Shown here: in pieces, positions 13,272 through 20,963 of the stretch
How positions within the stretch are numbered: position 1 is the first letter of the stretch
Layout of the letters: every line of letters starts with the position of its first letter
DNA from: Candidatus Saccharibacteria bacterium RIFCSPHIGHO2_12_FULL_47_17
GTDB lineage: Bacteria > Patescibacteriota > Saccharimonadia > Saccharimonadales > UBA10212
Direction of reading: 5' to 3'
Assembly (NCBI GenBank): GCA_001790575.1
Contig: MGCV01000018.1
Coordinates: forward strand, 1 to 50,468
Length of the DNA: 50,468 nt
The notes under the pieces: generated by a model
What the model was told of the DNA's origin: nothing
The model's database searches: none
What the model saw: the letters and a program-made list of their open reading frames with translations, nothing else
Position numbers and translations under genes: made by a program

Positions 13272-14342
13272 ATGGCTAAGGATGTAATCCTAACCGGGCT
13301 TAGGTCCAATGACGAATTCCATATAGGTAACTATCTGGGAGCCATCTTACTTATGGTCGAGCTACAAAGAAAGCATGCGGGTGAGTATCAGCTAAACATG
13401 TTCATTCCTGATCTACATAGTTTTACGACGCCAATTGACCACGCCAGTCTCTATGATCAAACTCACCAAAATCTGAAGGTTTTCGTCGCTGCCGGCCTAG
13501 ATATTGATCAGCCAGATACGTTTATATACCGCCAAAGCTACATACCGGCGCACTCTGAACTGACTTGGATTCTGGATTGTTTTACTGGCTTTGGCGAAAT
13601 GAGCCGAATGACCGAATTTAAAGATAAAGCTGCTAAGCTTCGCGGATCACAGATGATCGAGGAGGTCTGGAAGGAAGAAGATGTCGCCGGAAGCAGCGAC
13701 AGGATTTCGGTTGGGTTATTTAACTATCCAGTGTTGATGGCGGCGGACATCTTAATTTACGGTGCCAAGTACGTACCAGTTGGCGAGGACCAAAGACAGC
13801 ATGTGGAATTTGCTCGTGATTTAGCAATACGTCTGAACAACAAATTTGGTGATCTCTTGGTTGTACCAGCAGACAATAAAGAACAGCTGAAATTCGCCGG
13901 CCGGCAAACACCAGTACGCATCCGCAGCTTACGCAATCCCGCCAAAAAAATGAGTAAAAGCATTGATGACCCAGCTGGAACTATCATGCTAAGTGATAAA
14001 CCAGAGGCAGCTGCCAAAAAAATATTGGCAGCCACCACCGATAATCAAGAAAGGGTGGGCAATCCTGATTTTGAATCCAGGCCAGGTGTAGCAAACCTTG
14101 TTCAAATTCTGAGACTGCTTGGCGGGGAAGCCAATGTTGCCGATATGAACTACAAAGACCTTAAAGAGCTAGTAGCCAAAAACGTCAGTCAGTTTCTAGC
14201 TAATCTCCAGACCAAACTAACGGCTGTCGATGAAAAAAAATTGATTCAGAAACTGGAAGCCGACGAAGCAGCCATGCGCCAAGTTGCCGGTGCGACACTA
14301 GCCAAAGTTCAAAAAGCAGTTGGCCTAAGACCGGCTGCTTAA
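13272..14342 (+). CDS. trpS: Tryptophanyl-tRNA synthetase
   Basis: Class Ic aminoacyl-tRNA synthetase that charges tRNA-Trp; 356 residues. The Rossmann-fold signature HIGN is at residues 17-20 and KMSKS at 226-230. Other family marks are PDLHSFTT, GFGEMSRMTEFKDKA, YPVLMAADILIY and VGEDQRQHVE. The frame extends to a GTG at 13263, but the ATG at 13272 gives the family-like MAKDVILTGLR. The matching tRNA-Trp gene is ~5 kb downstream. Confidence 0.95.
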   Translation: MAKDVILTGLRSNDEFHIGNYLGAILLMVELQRKHAGEYQLNMFIPDLHSFTTPIDHASLYDQTHQNLKVFVAAGLDIDQPDTFIYRQSYIPAHSELTWILDCFTGFGEMSRMTEFKDKAAKLRGSQMIEEVWKEEDVAGSSDRISVGLFNYPVLMAADILIYGAKYVPVGEDQRQHVEFARDLAIRLNNKFGDLLVVPADNKEQLKFAGRQTPVRIRSLRNPAKKMSKSIDDPAGTIMLSDKPEAAAKKILAATTDNQERVGNPDFESRPGVANLVQILRLLGGEANVADMNYKDLKELVAKNVSQFLANLQTKLTAVDEKKLIQKLEADEAAMRQVAGATLAKVQKAVGLRPAA

Positions 14343-14355
14343 AAATTTGCGCTCA

Positions 14356-15228
14356 ATGCAAAAGTTGACTGTATCAAATAAAGAGTCCGGCCTGAGGGCC
14401 GATATTTTTGTAACTAAGCAAAAATCGAGATTTTCACGCGCTTCTCTAAAAAAATTATTTGACCGCGGCCTGGTGCAAATAAATGGCCATCAAATAAGAT
14501 CAAGCTACAAATTAAAGACCGGCGATAATATCGAGATTGACACGACGCAACTGACAAAAAAACCACCGTCAATGAAATTGCCAATCATTTACGAAGATGG
14601 TGATGTCCTTGTTATTGACAAACCCAGCGGTATTTTGACCCACTCCAAAGGTGTATTGAACATTGAAGCTACCGTAGCCAGCTTCATAAAGCCAAAACTT
14701 AATGATAGAACTTTTAGGGGTAATCGAGCCGGCATCGTCCACAGACTAGATAGAGGCACGAGTGGCGTGATTATTACCGCTAAAAACCAAAAAAAACAGC
14801 GCTTCCTGCAAAAGCAATTTTCAGCCAGAAAGGTAAAAAAGTATTACATTGCCATTGTTGAAGGTAAACCAAAAGAGCAAGCGGCTATAATCGACGCCCC
14901 GATAGCGCGCAATCCCCGCCGGCCTCAGACTTTTAAAGTCTCCGCCCGTGGTCGGCCAGCCAGAACTAGTTATCGAGTACTAAAAACATTACAGAAGGAC
15001 GATAAAATCTACTCGCTTGTCGAATTTGAACCTGAGACTGGGCGGACTCATCAAATAAGGGTTCATGCCACTTATATCGGCCATTCGATAGTTGGTGATC
15101 CAGTTTACGGCAAAGCCGACGGCCAACTGTTGCTACATGCCAAAACTCTAGAGATTAAATTGCCAAATGGCGAATCTAAAAGATTCGTGGCCGAAGTTCC
15201 AACTCGATTTACGGAGTTCGTGAAGTGA
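14356..15228 (+). CDS. RluD-type 23S rRNA pseudouridine synthase
   Basis: Isomerises uridine to pseudouridine in rRNA. An N-terminal S4-like RNA-binding domain (SRASLKKLFDRGLVQINGHQI, LKTGDNIEI) is followed by the catalytic domain with HRLDRGTSGV, where D is the catalytic Asp, and later ETGRTHQIRVH. 290 residues, usual for RluA/RluD. A TTG three codons upstream also opens the frame; the ATG at 14356 is preferred. Which uridine it modifies cannot be read from sequence. The stop overlaps holB (GTGA). Confidence 0.9.
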   Translation: MQKLTVSNKESGLRADIFVTKQKSRFSRASLKKLFDRGLVQINGHQIRSSYKLKTGDNIEIDTTQLTKKPPSMKLPIIYEDGDVLVIDKPSGILTHSKGVLNIEATVASFIKPKLNDRTFRGNRAGIVHRLDRGTSGVIITAKNQKKQRFLQKQFSARKVKKYYIAIVEGKPKEQAAIIDAPIARNPRRPQTFKVSARGRPARTSYRVLKTLQKDDKIYSLVEFEPETGRTHQIRVHATYIGHSIVGDPVYGKADGQLLLHAKTLEIKLPNGESKRFVAEVPTRFTEFVK

Positions 15229-16115
15229 CTGAGTTTGAAAGATTGTTAATGCACATGCAGACATCTCAGCAGATAGAGCTATTTTTAAAAAAACCGCATC
15301 ATTTTTTACTACTGGCCGGTCCAACCGGTTCGGGCAAACTGACCATCGGTCTTTTAGTCGGTTCTAAATTGCTCAATTTCGGCAGCTATCAAGATATACA
15401 TAAGTACCCTTTTTTCGATCATATTGTTCGTCCTCATGACAAAAAAGAGATTTCTATTGACGCAGTCAGAGATTTAACCGCTAAATTGAGATTGCGCACA
15501 ACCGGCCGTAGTCCTGTCAGACGTATCATCCTAATAGAGAATGCCCAACATTTAAGCGAGGAAGCCCAAAATGCTCTTCTAAAAACGCTCGAGGAACCAC
15601 CGGCTGACAGCATATTTATTTTCACGGTTGATAGCTTATCTAATCTTCTGCCAACCATTGTTTCCCGGGCTCGAATTATCGATGTCCAACCAACTAATCC
15701 AGAAGCAGCTGAAAATTTTTTTAATACCAAATTTGATTCTAGGAAAATCGATAACGCTTGGCAGCTCAGTAGAGGAAGGGTAGGGCTAATGCACGCTTTA
15801 TTGGACGATGGACAGCAACATGAACTCAAGCAAGCTATTGACCACGCTAAATTGTTTTTAGCGCAAGCAAAATACGAAAGGTTGCTAGATAAATCTACGT
15901 TGGCGCAAAATAGAGAAAAGCTGGGACTTCTTTTGGACGCTTTACAAATCGTGATACAAGCACTCCAAAAACTAACGGTTCAGAAGCGCAAAAAAGTCAA
16001 CCCGACTAAATTTATCAAATCACTACAACTTATTCAAAAACTGAAAATGTCTTTAGATGCTAATGCTAACAGCCGGCTAATTTATCTAACACTGTGTCTT
16101 GATCTCGAACTTTAG
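15225..16115 (+). CDS. holB: DNA polymerase III delta' subunit-like clamp-loader ATPase
   Basis: AAA+ clamp-loader subunit; 296 residues. Walker A GPTGSGK is at residues 32-38, the Walker B-like strand is RIILIENAQHLS (Glu-Asn-Ala in place of D-E-x-x), and NALLKTLEEPP and the sensor SRAR follow. The family zinc-module cysteines are absent. The degenerate Walker B fits delta' rather than DnaX, whose gene is at 27121. It starts with GTG overlapping the previous stop. Confidence 0.85.
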   Translation: MTEFERLLMHMQTSQQIELFLKKPHHFLLLAGPTGSGKLTIGLLVGSKLLNFGSYQDIHKYPFFDHIVRPHDKKEISIDAVRDLTAKLRLRTTGRSPVRRIILIENAQHLSEEAQNALLKTLEEPPADSIFIFTVDSLSNLLPTIVSRARIIDVQPTNPEAAENFFNTKFDSRKIDNAWQLSRGRVGLMHALLDDGQQHELKQAIDHAKLFLAQAKYERLLDKSTLAQNREKLGLLLDALQIVIQALQKLTVQKRKKVNPTKFIKSLQLIQKLKMSLDANANSRLIYLTLCLDLEL

Positions 16116-16130
16116 GCACCTCTAATCTGT

Positions 16131-16136
16131 TATAAT
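16131..16136 (+). promoter_or_regulatory. -10 box for a predicted leaderless gene
   Basis: TATAAT ending exactly 8 nt before the ATG of the TPR gene. Transcription would start at or next to the start codon. It represents the class described in the findings. Confidence 0.6.
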
Positions 16137-16144
16137 AGCGGCAG

Positions 16145-16798
16145 ATGTATTCTGTTCTTTTATTTTGTATTTTTGCCTACATTGTTTTTTATCACGGTGG
16201 TAAGTCGGCCAGCTATTTAGTTGATGTTCCTCGCTTAATAGGCGATCGTTTGGGCAAACTTTGGGAAATAGCCCACCATGGTATGCGCGAAAACCGTCTG
16301 CTGCGAGCCGAGAAGGCCCTACTTACAATTTTGAAAATCGACGAAAAAAATGCAGCCGCCTATAACCGTCTCGGTATTTTGTATGCTAAGCAACGCGAGT
16401 ACCGTGATGCCATTGATTGTTTTGAGATCGCCAGCAGTATCGAGCCCAGCGCATCTAGCCTACATAATCTCGGCCTTATCTATTACGAGACCGAAAACTA
16501 TCCAAAGGCCGCCACTGCCTTTGAGCAAGCCTTAAGATTGGAGGACAATCTAGCGGCCAGACATATTGCTTACGCTAAGGTCCAGGAAAAATTAGGTAAT
16601 GATAAGCTGATGCTACATGAATTAGAAACCGCCGCTAAAATAGAACCGACGCCAGAGTCCTACAATTTACTATTGAGCGCCTATGAATCACGCGGTATGA
16701 ATGATGAGGCTACCAAGGTGCGAAAAAGAATAAACCGCATAGCAGACTCGACAGGGCAGCCCAAGAGATTGGTTCGTCCTCGCCGAGTTGTTATTTGA
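16145..16798 (+). CDS. Membrane-anchored TPR protein
   Basis: 217 residues. A short hydrophobic N-terminus (VLLFCIFAYIVFY) anchors it. From about residue 55 there are tetratricopeptide repeats: NAAAYNRLGILYAKQREYRDAIDCFE, SSLHNLGLIYYETENYPKAATAFEQAL and a third, weaker one. The C-terminus is basic (PKRLVRPRRVVI). TPRs mediate protein contacts; the partner is unknown. The gene has no ribosome-binding site and a -10 box 8 nt upstream, so it is likely leaderless. Confidence 0.82.
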   Translation: MYSVLLFCIFAYIVFYHGGKSASYLVDVPRLIGDRLGKLWEIAHHGMRENRLLRAEKALLTILKIDEKNAAAYNRLGILYAKQREYRDAIDCFEIASSIEPSASSLHNLGLIYYETENYPKAATAFEQALRLEDNLAARHIAYAKVQEKLGNDKLMLHELETAAKIEPTPESYNLLLSAYESRGMNDEATKVRKRINRIADSTGQPKRLVRPRRVVI

Positions 16799-16831
16799 CC
16801 CCTGTTTTGATAAACTCACTTATGTCTTTTT

Positions 16832-16907
16832 GCCACCTTAGCTCAGCGGCTAGAGCAACACTTTTGTAAAGTGAAGGTCGTCGGTTCGAATCCGACAGGT
16901 GGCTCCA
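16832..16907 (+). tRNA. tRNA-Thr (anticodon TGT)
   Basis: Cloverleaf of 76 nt with acceptor GCCACCT/AGGTGGC, D-arm GCTCAGC...GAGC, anticodon loop TTTGTAA (TGT), T-arm with GTTCGAATC and an encoded CCA. Confidence 0.93.
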
Positions 16908-16944
16908 GGTTCAGTTTTGGGAAGTGTTACAATTGCTTTTACGA

Positions 16945-17031
16945 GCTGGGGTAGCGAAGTGGCCAAACGCATCTGACTGTAAATCAGACGGCTTTATGCC
17001 TTCGGGGGTTCGAATCCCTCCCTCAGCACCA
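16945..17031 (+). tRNA. tRNA-Tyr (anticodon GTA)
   Basis: Class II tRNA of 87 nt with a long variable arm. Acceptor GCTGGGG/CCTCAGC with one G-U pair; anticodon stem TGACT...; anticodon GTA; T-loop TTCGAAT; CCA encoded. TGTTACAAT just upstream is a likely extended -10. Confidence 0.94.
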
Positions 17032-17036
17032 TATCT

Positions 17037-18095
17037 ATGACTGAAGCTGAGAAATTTAAATCATTAATTGAGAGTTCAGAGCGAACTCTTATAACTTCGC
17101 ATATTTCGCCGGATCCGGACGCCGTCTGTTCGGTTATGCTTCTAGGCCAGACTTTGAGAAAGAATTTTCCAAACAAGCAAATTCAGATGGCCCTTGAGGA
17201 AAATATCCCCCAAGACCTAAGTTTCCTAAAAGGTTATAGCGAAATTAAATTCGGGCCCCTGTTGAAGACAGCCTCTGAGCTTAAACCAGATCTAATTGTA
17301 ATTGTCGATGCAGCAGACATCTCGCGACTATCTAGAAATCAAAATCAAGAGCTCGAGAGACTGATCCATGACGAGCTTAAGGCTAAAATTGCAGTTGTTG
17401 ACCATCACCAGGCTGACGATAATTTCAAGATTGATGGCAGGATCGACGTTAACATCATTGAGGACAAGCCAGCCACGGCGCAGCAAATTTATGAACTTTG
17501 CTTTGAGCAGTTAAATCTGGCAAAGCCTGATGGTTACGCCGAAACCGCACTGCTTGGCATTCTGCGCGACACCAGCCGCTTTAAATACGATAATTCAGAT
17601 CATAAAAATACCTTCCGAATTGCCAGCGAGCTTCTTGATGCCGGTGCCAGTATAGAGCAGCTCGAATATAGATTGTCCCGATTTAATAAAGAAGAGCTAA
17701 TGGTTTTGGCCCATCTATTGGGGAATGTTACTGATAGCAAGCAAGGTTACACCTATAGCTTTATAGATGATCAGTTTGCGTCAGACTGGAAAACAGCGGG
17801 CCGACCGGATACAGCTCTAAAAACCGGCTGTGATATTTTTAGCAATCAATACCTTCGGAATCTAAATAGTAACTTCTGGGGATTTGTAATTTATCCAGAG
17901 CTTTTAGCAGAAGCAATTTCATACTCAGTGTCTTTTAGAGCGGTGAGCGGCGGAGTTGATGTGGCAGCAATTGCTGCTAGACTCGGTGGTGGTGGACACA
18001 AAGAAGCTGCCGGCGCCAAGAACATTCAAGCTAATGATATCTCTGGCGCCATAGAAATTATCAAGAAAGCAATAGCCGAATCGCTGGCAGCGTAG
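17037..18095 (+). CDS. DHH-family phosphoesterase (NrnA-like), paralogue 1
   Basis: 352 residues. DHH domain: SPDPDAVCS at residues 24-32 (usually D-x-D-A-x-x-S), VDAAD, and VVDHHQ with D122-H123-H124, all manganese ligands; C-terminal DHHA1 domain with GGGGHKEAAGA. Such enzymes degrade nano-RNA, pAp or cyclic dinucleotides; the substrate cannot be told from sequence. It starts 5 nt after the tRNA-Tyr CCA and has no ribosome-binding site, so it is likely read from an mRNA end created by tRNA processing. A second DHH protein is at 32441. Confidence 0.88.
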   Translation: MTEAEKFKSLIESSERTLITSHISPDPDAVCSVMLLGQTLRKNFPNKQIQMALEENIPQDLSFLKGYSEIKFGPLLKTASELKPDLIVIVDAADISRLSRNQNQELERLIHDELKAKIAVVDHHQADDNFKIDGRIDVNIIEDKPATAQQIYELCFEQLNLAKPDGYAETALLGILRDTSRFKYDNSDHKNTFRIASELLDAGASIEQLEYRLSRFNKEELMVLAHLLGNVTDSKQGYTYSFIDDQFASDWKTAGRPDTALKTGCDIFSNQYLRNLNSNFWGFVIYPELLAEAISYSVSFRAVSGGVDVAAIAARLGGGGHKEAAGAKNIQANDISGAIEIIKKAIAESLAA

Positions 18096-18126
18096 TATTA
18101 ACTTTAGTAAAATACACACAGCCATC

Positions 18127-18201
18127 GCCGTCCTAGCTCAGGGGTAGAGCACCTCCATGGTAAGGAGGGGGTCACGGGTTCAAATCCCGTGGACGGCTCC
18201 A
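18127..18201 (+). tRNA. tRNA-Thr (anticodon GGT)
   Basis: 75 nt; acceptor GCCGTCC/GGACGGC, anticodon stem CCTCC/GGAGG with loop ATGGTAA (GGT), T-loop TTCAAAT and an encoded CCA. Second threonine tRNA in the window. Confidence 0.94.
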
Positions 18202-18240
18202 ATTGAATAAGTCTTTGTAATCTGTTAAAATCTCCTGGAT

Positions 18241-18444
18241 ATGGCTAAGAAAAGCGATAAACGGAAAATTATTGGTTTGGTTTGCAAGGCTTGTGGCGGC
18301 CGACACTACTACACAACCAAGAACACTATGAATGTGCCAGATAAAATTGAGCTACTAAAGTACTGTCCGGTTAAGCGCGTTAGGACCAAGCAGACTGAAA
18401 CAAAGAAGAATCTCGGCCGCAACGTTGTTCCAGTCCGCCGTTAG
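18241..18444 (+). CDS. rpmG: 50S ribosomal protein L33
   Basis: L33; 67 residues, a little longer than usual. LVCKACGGRHYYTTKN and KIELLKYCPVKRVRTKQTETK match the family. The zinc ribbon is incomplete: C-x2-C is present, but the second pair is reduced to a single Cys (YCPVK). No ribosome-binding site is seen; TGTTAAAAT (extended -10) ends 9 nt before the ATG, so the mRNA is probably leaderless. Confidence 0.93.
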   Translation: MAKKSDKRKIIGLVCKACGGRHYYTTKNTMNVPDKIELLKYCPVKRVRTKQTETKKNLGRNVVPVRR

Positions 18445-18460
18445 GACAACGGTTATAAGA

Positions 18461-18466
18461 TATAAT
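18461..18466 (+). promoter_or_regulatory. -10 box upstream of hairpin leader and tRNA-Trp
   Basis: TATAAT with a predicted start near 18473, immediately before the first hairpin of the leader. Confidence 0.5.
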
Positions 18467-18476
18467 GTAGCTATTA

Positions 18477-18588
18477 CAATTTTGTAAAAACACGCACCAG
18501 AGCAGGTTTTTGCAAAATTGAGAGGAGAAGCATAGCATTAGGTTGAAGCTTTTGCAGTCATGCGAAACGAGACTTTTGCGAAAGCTTC
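18477..18588 (+). ncRNA. Structured double-hairpin leader before tRNA-Trp
   Basis: Two strong hairpins. The first (18477-18520) pairs CAATTTTGTAAAAAC with GTTTTTGCAAAATTG: 15 bp with one G-U and a 14-nt loop. The second (18545-18588) pairs GAAGCTTTTGCA with TGCGAAAGCTTC: 12 bp with an inner GTC/GAC. The linker contains AGAGGAGAAG. A -10 box lies just upstream and tRNA-Trp starts 6 nt after the second hairpin. Neither hairpin is followed by a T-run. It could be a processed 5' leader or an independent small RNA. Confidence 0.55.
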
Positions 18589-18593
18589 GACGA

Positions 18594-18670
18594 AGGGGTG
18601 TAGCTCATCTGGCTAGAGCGTCGGTCTCCAAAACCGAAGGTAGGGGGTTCAAGTCCCTCCACCCCTGCCA
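18594..18670 (+). tRNA. tRNA-Trp (anticodon CCA)
   Basis: 77 nt; acceptor AGGGGTG/CACCCCT, anticodon loop CTCCAAA (CCA), T-loop TTCAAGT, discriminator G and encoded CCA. The next gene's ATG follows the CCA with no gap. Confidence 0.95.
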
Positions 18671-19207
18671 ATGAGTTTTATGAATATTTGCATTTTTTGC
18701 TCGGCTGTCATTTTAGACGAAAAATATATTAAGCCGGCCGAAGAAGTTGCATCCCTAATTGCCAAAGCCGGTCATCATTTGGTTTGGGGCGGTAGCCATG
18801 TTGGGACTATGAAGGCAGTGGCCGATACTGTCAGACAGTACGGTGGAAAAATCTACGGAGTATCACTTATGACCTACAAGGACAAAGCCCACAAAACCGC
18901 TGATGAAATGATCGTTGCCAAAGATCTCGGTGAACGCAAAGCGGCGATGCTAGAAAAATCAGATGTTCTTATCGCCTTGGCGGGCGGCATCGGTACGCTT
19001 GATGAAATCATGCATGTCTTAGAACTCAGGAAACAGGACCACCACAACAAACCAGTAATAATTATTAACAGCGGTGGCTTTTATGACGGACTTTATAATC
19101 AGCTTCAAAGAATGAGGAGAGAAGGTTTCATAGTCAAAAAACTAGAGGATTTGATTTATTTTGCTAATACACCCAAAGCCGCCATGGAATATATAAGTCA
19201 ATTATGA
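18671..19207 (+). CDS. LOG-family protein (lysine decarboxylase-like Rossmann fold)
   Basis: 178 residues. MNICIFCSA at the start of the fold, then LVWGGSHVGTMKAVAD, ERKAAM and GGIGTLDEI (family P-G-G-x-G-T-x-x-E with Ala for Pro). LOG proteins are phosphoribohydrolases that release free bases from nucleoside monophosphates; the physiological role in bacteria is often unclear. The ATG at 18671 directly abuts the tRNA-Trp CCA; the ATG at 18680 is the alternative and gives the more typical N-terminus. No ribosome-binding site. Confidence 0.85.
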   Translation: MSFMNICIFCSAVILDEKYIKPAEEVASLIAKAGHHLVWGGSHVGTMKAVADTVRQYGGKIYGVSLMTYKDKAHKTADEMIVAKDLGERKAAMLEKSDVLIALAGGIGTLDEIMHVLELRKQDHHNKPVIIINSGGFYDGLYNQLQRMRREGFIVKKLEDLIYFANTPKAAMEYISQL

Positions 19208-19242
19208 TGTTATATTCGAACAATTTTGTTAGTATCAAGTAG

Positions 19243-19422
19243 ATGACCACGATTAGAAGTAGTATGTCAAAGACATCTTCTGATTTGTTTAAAACAAATC
19301 AGACTTCTAACGGGGTCTATCCCGTTAGACCTCACCTACTATCTATTGGTTATTTAGGGGCGTTGGAAAACACCGATGGTTTTAACAATAAACTAACTTT
19401 AAAATTTAAGGCTGAGGTCTAA
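19243..19422 (+). CDS. Small ORF inside bridging element copy 4
   Basis: 59 codons, MTTIRSSMSKTSSDLFK at the start, SNGVYPVRPH in the middle, KFKAEV at the end; TAA lies 5 nt before the kinase ATG. The second half shares few residues with copies 1-3 but has no stop codon. In this copy the ATG does not overlap a gene stop. However, the frame that ends at TGA 19244-19246 is the one that runs past the preceding gene's stop codon. Confidence 0.42.
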   Translation: MTTIRSSMSKTSSDLFKTNQTSNGVYPVRPHLLSIGYLGALENTDGFNNKLTLKFKAEV

Positions 19423-19430
19423 TCGGGATG
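19244..19430 (+). repeat. Bridging repeat element, copy 4 (upstream of P-loop kinase gene)
   Basis: The only copy outside the ribosomal block. The first half matches the others (one mismatch in the first stem, GACCACG). The second half is largely different but keeps GCTGAGGTCTAATCGGGATG at the end. The start-burying stem is longer here: ATCCCGTTAGACCTCA pairs with TGAGGTCTAATCGGGAT with one bulged base, and the inner hairpin is AAAAC/GTTTT where copies 2-3 have GAAC/GTTC. These are compensatory changes that support the fold. The upstream gene ends 37 nt earlier. Confidence 0.88.
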
Positions 19431-20087
19431 ACCAAGATCCAGCTGAATAAGCCGATTTTGATATGTTTGTATGGCTTTCCGGGTTCTGGCAAATCCTTTT
19501 TTGCTCGGAATCTGGCGAATTACGTTCAGATAGCCCACCTTGACGCTGATCGAATCCGAGGAGAATTATTCAAAACTCCACGGTTTGACGCCCAAGAGAA
19601 TGCCGTTATTTTTCATTTGATGAACTATCTGGCGGAAACTCTACTTAGCGCTGGAGTAAGTGTAATTTATGACGCTAATGCGCTGAGGATTGGCCAGAGA
19701 CACCGCCTGCGTCAATTAGCCGCCCACCACCGGGCAGACTATTTATTAGTTTGGCTGCAAATCGACACCGACAGCGCTTACGTGCGAACCCAGCGACGCG
19801 ATCGACGTACCTATGATGACAAATTCGCTCAACCGCACGTAAAAGAATCGTTTACTCGTCAGCTATCAAACATGCAGAACCCCGGAGATGAGCAATATTT
19901 GGTTGTTTCCGGTAAGCATGCCTTTGTTACCCAAAAAAGCGCCTTAATGAACCGGCTTTATCAGATGGGTCTTATTTCATCAGAGACTGTTCAAAAAAAT
20001 GTCGCCAAACCGGAACTGGTTAACCTCGTTCCTAATCCAACTGGCGGCCGGGTAGATCTAAGTCGTCGAAATATCTCGATCATCTAG
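19428..20087 (+). CDS. P-loop kinase / AAA_33-type ATP-binding protein
   Basis: 219 residues. Walker A GFPGSGKS at residues 16-23, then AHLDADRIRGELF (the DAD-R-x-R pattern of adenylylsulfate-kinase-like and zeta-toxin-like kinases), YDANALRIGQRHRLR and LQIDTD. These proteins phosphorylate small molecules or nucleotides; the substrate is unknown. The C-terminal ~40 residues are not recognised. Its start lies in the predicted stem of repeat copy 4. The next gene follows 6 nt later. Confidence 0.75.
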   Translation: MTKIQLNKPILICLYGFPGSGKSFFARNLANYVQIAHLDADRIRGELFKTPRFDAQENAVIFHLMNYLAETLLSAGVSVIYDANALRIGQRHRLRQLAAHHRADYLLVWLQIDTDSAYVRTQRRDRRTYDDKFAQPHVKESFTRQLSNMQNPGDEQYLVVSGKHAFVTQKSALMNRLYQMGLISSETVQKNVAKPELVNLVPNPTGGRVDLSRRNISII

Positions 20088-20093
20088 CACGAA

Positions 20094-20804
20094 ATGTCTA
20101 AAAAGATAGTGAACATTGCGGGCTTAGGTCCGGTTGTAATGAACAAACGCCGGGGCATGAGAAACATTAGGATTGCTGTTATGGCTAACGGAGTGGTGAG
20201 AGTAAATCTGCCAAAATGGGCTTCATTTTGGACAGCCGAGCGTTTTGTGAAGAAACATAGCGATTGGATCGTCCGCCAAAAAAGCAAAGTAGAAGTTTTG
20301 GTTATCCGGCCGGGCGATAAAATTGGCCGTTTGGCAATTGTTAAGTTCGAACAAAAAGCCGCTAAGCGAACTACCGCCAAAATTTCGGCCGAAACTATCC
20401 TTGTTCGATCACCCTTTGCCTGGAGCTCACCGCAAGTTCAAAAGACGCTACATCAGGCTGCTGAACGAAGTCTAAAGATGCAAGCCAAAGTAATACTTCC
20501 GGCCCGTACCGAGGTTCTAAGTAAGAGATCCGGACTCAAGTTTAATGAACTGCGAATTCGCAAAATGACCTCGCGTTGGGGCAGTTGCTCGGCCAAAGCT
20601 AATATTTCGCTTAGCCTATTTTTAATACAGCTGCCTGATGAATTGATGGACTATGTGATTATGCATGAACTTGTTCACACTAAACATTTAAACCACGGCC
20701 GAGCGTTTTGGGGACTAATGCAAAAGTTGTCACCGAACACTAAGACTTTACGTAAGCGTCTACGGCGGATCGGCCCAGCTCTGCGGCCGGTAAACAGATA
20801 TTGA
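20094..20804 (+). CDS. YgjP/SprT-like metal-dependent hydrolase
   Basis: 236 residues. The C-terminal domain has WGSCSAKANISLSLFL then YVIMHELVHTKHLNHGRAFW, with the zinc motif H-E-x-x-H at residues 191-195 and a third His. The N-terminal beta-rich region (KRRGMRNIRIAVMANGVVRVNLP) is typical of the YgjP/DUF45 family. The family is related to WLM/SprT metallopeptidases; some members hydrolyse nucleotides. Ends shortly before a terminator. Confidence 0.85.
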   Translation: MSKKIVNIAGLGPVVMNKRRGMRNIRIAVMANGVVRVNLPKWASFWTAERFVKKHSDWIVRQKSKVEVLVIRPGDKIGRLAIVKFEQKAAKRTTAKISAETILVRSPFAWSSPQVQKTLHQAAERSLKMQAKVILPARTEVLSKRSGLKFNELRIRKMTSRWGSCSAKANISLSLFLIQLPDELMDYVIMHELVHTKHLNHGRAFWGLMQKLSPNTKTLRKRLRRIGPALRPVNRY

Positions 20805-20840
20805 AAAAAATACCCGATTTTGATAGTATTGACTTTGGAC

Positions 20841-20865
20841 ACCTACCATTTAAGGTAGGTTTTTT
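20841..20865 (+). terminator. Intrinsic terminator
   Basis: Stem ACCTACC/GGTAGGT with loop ATTTAA and a T-run. It separates the YgjP gene from secE. The following stretch (about 20881-20925) can form an imperfect long hairpin (TTTACC with GGGTAA at the tip) and ends with TACAAT, a possible -10 for secE. Confidence 0.85.
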
Positions 20866-20963
20866 GATAGGAGAGGCTTGTCCGCCAAACTTTACCTGAA
20901 GGATAGGGTAAGTTGTCGGGCGAGAAAAAAGTTACAATGAGCACAGAAAGTTTAGCCGGATAA

